Shown: piece after piece, positions 62,135 to 64,000 of the stretch
Position numbering within the stretch: position 1 is the first letter of the stretch
Layout: the number at the start of each line of letters is the position of its first letter
Origin: an uncultured Lachnospiraceae bacterium
GTDB lineage: Bacteria > Bacillota > Clostridia > Lachnospirales > Lachnospiraceae
Assembly: GCA_946182825.1 (NCBI GenBank)
Contig: CAMGZH010000005.1
Coordinates: 1-64,000, forward strand
Length of the DNA: 64,000 bases
Direction of reading: 5' to 3'
Translations under genes and position numbers: made by a program
The notes under the pieces: generated by a model
The model's input: only the letters and a program-made list of their open reading frames with translations
Databases searched by the model: none
Told to the model about the DNA's origin: nothing

Positions 62135-64000
62135 TTATACCCTCTCCACAAAGTACAAACGCGTGGAATGATCAAGCATCACCCGGATATTTTCATTGAA
62201 ACCGGTAGAAGCAAAGGACGGCTTAAGGTTAACACCGTTCGCCATCAGAAGATCCCCTCCTGCGGTTACATCTTCACACTCACCATCTAATTTCACAAAC
62301 TTTGAAATAAGATCATGTACCAGAGAATCCTGTTTAATATGCACCGGTGTCTGTGTATTGATCAGGCTTCCAAACACTTTGATATTCTGCTGGAAAGGTT
62401 TGCTGTAAAAATGGTATCTGGATTTGGGATCCAGTCCTCTCAGCTTAAAATTCTCATAGTGAAGGTTCGGACGACTCTCGTGTAAAAAGAGCATGCCAAT
62501 GGCCTGGCTACCGTCACGAGCGGTGATGAGCCACTGCACGGTATTGCCTTTTTTCAGACGATGGAAATCGCCGTTTTGCAAAAGATGGCGGTACTTCTTA
62601 TAGCACTCCACCTGCTCCGCCACTGCCAGAAGCTCCTCTTTCTTCAGATCCAGAAGATTCAACTCATAACCCAGAGAGGTAAAGGCCGCCACATGAAACC
62701 TTGTGGAAATAGGCGTAACGCGAAGGGTCTGATGGTTCGGGCAGGCACTGACATGACCTGTTACACACTGCATCGGATATCCGTAGCTGTAGCCCTCCTG
62801 AATGGTAAGTCTTGCCACTCCATCGGTATCGTCTGATCCCCAGATCTGAGGAAAATAGGACAGGATTCCAAGATCGAACCGGCAACCACCGGATGCACAG
62901 CCCTCAAACAGGATGTGAGGGAAAGCTTCCGTCAATGTCTTCATCATACGATAAAGTCCTAAAATGTAGCGATGCGCCACTTCACCCTGGCGATCCTTCG
63001 GAAGAAAGGCGGAATAATAATCCGAGAAGATCCGGTTCATATCCCACTTCACATAGTCAATGGACGCACTGGAAAACACCTCTGTCATGGCTTCAATCAT
63101 ATGGTCGACCACCGCTGGATTCGCAAGGTCAAGCACGCGCTGGAAACGACCCTCGGAATGATCCATTCCCGGGATTTCAAGAGCCCAGTCACTGTGCTGG
63201 CGATACAGATCGGAATTCACATTGATCATCTCCGGTTCCACCCAGATGCCAAACATCATGCCCAAACCGTGGATCTTGTCTGCAAGTCTCTTCAATCCTC
63301 CCGGAAGCTTCTTTTTGTTGACATACCAATCTCCCAGAGACTGGTGGTCATCATCACGGGTTCCGAACCACCCGTCGTCCATGACAAAAAGTTCCATGCC
63401 AGCTTCTTTTCCCTTTTTGGCAAGAGCCAGAAGCTTTTTCTCATCAATGTTAAAATAGTTGGCCTCCCAGGAATTCAAAAGGATGGGACGATCCTTATAC
63501 TGCCACTGTCCCCGGATCACATGATCGCGGACAAAGTGCGTCATCCGCCTTGTCAACTCTTCGTAACCGCCGTCGGAGTATACCATAACAGCCTCCGGCG
63601 CCTGAAAAGATGCTCCCGGTTCGATCAAAAACGTAAAATTGGTGGGATGGATGCCGGTAAGGATCCTGGTCTTGCCATAAGCATTCACGGAAATGGATTC
63701 GTAGTGATTTCCGCTGTAGATCAGATTCATACCGATGCATTCTCCGCTGACTTCCGTACAACCCGGACGACTCACCATAAAGAAGGGATTGGCCCGGTTG
63801 GAAGATCCGCCGGTGACAGATCCAAAGGTGTAGTTGCCTGCAGAGACCACTGTGTCTGTGCGGTTCATCTCCCGGATCCAGCTGCCTGTAAAATTCGTAA
63901 CTGTAAGGTCGCTGTCGAACACATCCAGCTGTGCGGAAAGAAGCCTTGTAAGCTTCATGTCCTCACTTCCTGCATTGATAAATCGTGCGCTCTTTCCAAT
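62135..64000 (-). CDS. GH36 alpha-galactosidase, cut by the right window edge
   Basis: The last 621 codons of a family 36 alpha-galactosidase; the gene continues beyond position 64000 (the frame is open to the edge and reads IGKSARFINAGSED before the internal Met), so about 100 N-terminal residues are missing. The visible part holds the end of the beta-supersandwich, then the TIM barrel with MDDGWFGTRDD, nucleophile Asp in YVKWDMNR, EGCASGGCRFD and acid/base Asp in GSDDTD, followed by the C-terminal beta domain. It cleaves alpha-1,6-galactosides such as melibiose, raffinose and stachyose. There is no secretion signal in the visible part. Confidence 0.95.
   Translation of the reverse strand: MGKSARFINAGSEDMKLTRLLSAQLDVFDSDLTVTNFTGSWIREMNRTDTVVSAGNYTFGSVTGGSSNRANPFFMVSRPGCTEVSGECIGMNLIYSGNHYESISVNAYGKTRILTGIHPTNFTFLIEPGASFQAPEAVMVYSDGGYEELTRRMTHFVRDHVIRGQWQYKDRPILLNSWEANYFNIDEKKLLALAKKGKEAGMELFVMDDGWFGTRDDDHQSLGDWYVNKKKLPGGLKRLADKIHGLGMMFGIWVEPEMINVNSDLYRQHSDWALEIPGMDHSEGRFQRVLDLANPAVVDHMIEAMTEVFSSASIDYVKWDMNRIFSDYYSAFLPKDRQGEVAHRYILGLYRMMKTLTEAFPHILFEGCASGGCRFDLGILSYFPQIWGSDDTDGVARLTIQEGYSYGYPMQCVTGHVSACPNHQTLRVTPISTRFHVAAFTSLGYELNLLDLKKEELLAVAEQVECYKKYRHLLQNGDFHRLKKGNTVQWLITARDGSQAIGMLFLHESRPNLHYENFKLRGLDPKSRYHFYSKPFQQNIKVFGSLINTQTPVHIKQDSLVHDLISKFVKLDGECEDVTAGGDLLMANGVNLKPSFASTGFNENIRVMLDHSTRLYFVERV

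Noticed and set aside
1..64000. CRISPR arrays, insertion sequences, prophage or restriction systems
   Set aside because: I looked for repeat-spacer periodicity, transposases, integrases and phage structural genes on both strands and saw none.

Overview
The window reads as chromosomal DNA of a motile, anaerobic, fermentative member of the Firmicutes, most likely a Lachnospiraceae species. The evidence is AGGAGG-type ribosome binding sites, sigma-A promoters, a clostridial-style division cluster without ftsA or murG, a CheX-like protein, a PPi-type phosphofructokinase, ATP-dependent PEP carboxykinase, a domain-swapped GH3 beta-glucosidase as known from Butyrivibrio and Ruminococcus, and the clostridial DUF5688 and GGGtGRT families. 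I cannot name the species. No insertion sequence, prophage or CRISPR array is visible. Most genes lie on the minus strand.

Layout, left to right. 1-5.9 kb: a signalling operon read leftward (hybrid histidine kinase with HisKA, REC and Hpt; REC protein; membrane protein with a degenerate HD-GYP domain; truncated membrane protein). 5.9-8.8 kb: GH3 beta-glucosidase behind tandem 21-bp repeats. 8.9-16.9 kb: an apparent operon pepP, polA, nitroreductase, BvgS-like kinase; Pol I has a decayed 5'-3' exonuclease domain. 17-18.6 kb: MBL/beta-CASP RNase-like protein. 18.8-28.4 kb: the division and wall cluster mraZ-rsmH-ftsL-PBP-mraY-murD-ftsW-ftsQ-ftsZ, with a clear promoter and four phased MraZ boxes. 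28.7-34.2 kb: pheS-pheT-queA-lgt. 34.3-37 kb: DUF3737 beta-helix protein, MATE exporter and a 6S-like RNA. 37.1-40.8 kb: pckA and gltA, divergent, then a small membrane protein.

40.9-42.2 kb: CheY plus a CheX-like protein, followed by repeated intergenic elements. 42.6-45.2 kb: thrC with a promoter and operator, then an orphan protein with two AP2-like domains around a decayed HNH-like core. 45.4-48.4 kb: mscL with a C-terminal zinc ribbon, a second MATE exporter and a family 2 glycosyltransferase. 48.6-52.8 kb: a secreted Lys-rich protein, PPi-PFK and an EAL-domain protein. 52.9-55.1 kb: azlCD, a patatin and a Dabb protein. 55.5-59.7 kb: the GGGtGRT/NifU-like pair, then argH, queH and a membrane protein. 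59.9 kb to the end: tRNA-Thr(CGT), DUF5688, PilZ, a structured intergenic element and a GH36 alpha-galactosidase cut by the window edge.

Themes: c-di-GMP and two-component signalling is dense (two hybrid kinases, degenerate HD-GYP, EAL, PilZ, CheY/CheX). The sugar enzymes (GH3, GH36) fit a plant-polysaccharide or gut lifestyle. The least explained loci are the GGGtGRT/NifU-like pair, the AP2-AP2 protein and the operon combining a phosphorelay with a degenerate HD-GYP protein. All calls come from reading sequence and translations; no database search was run.
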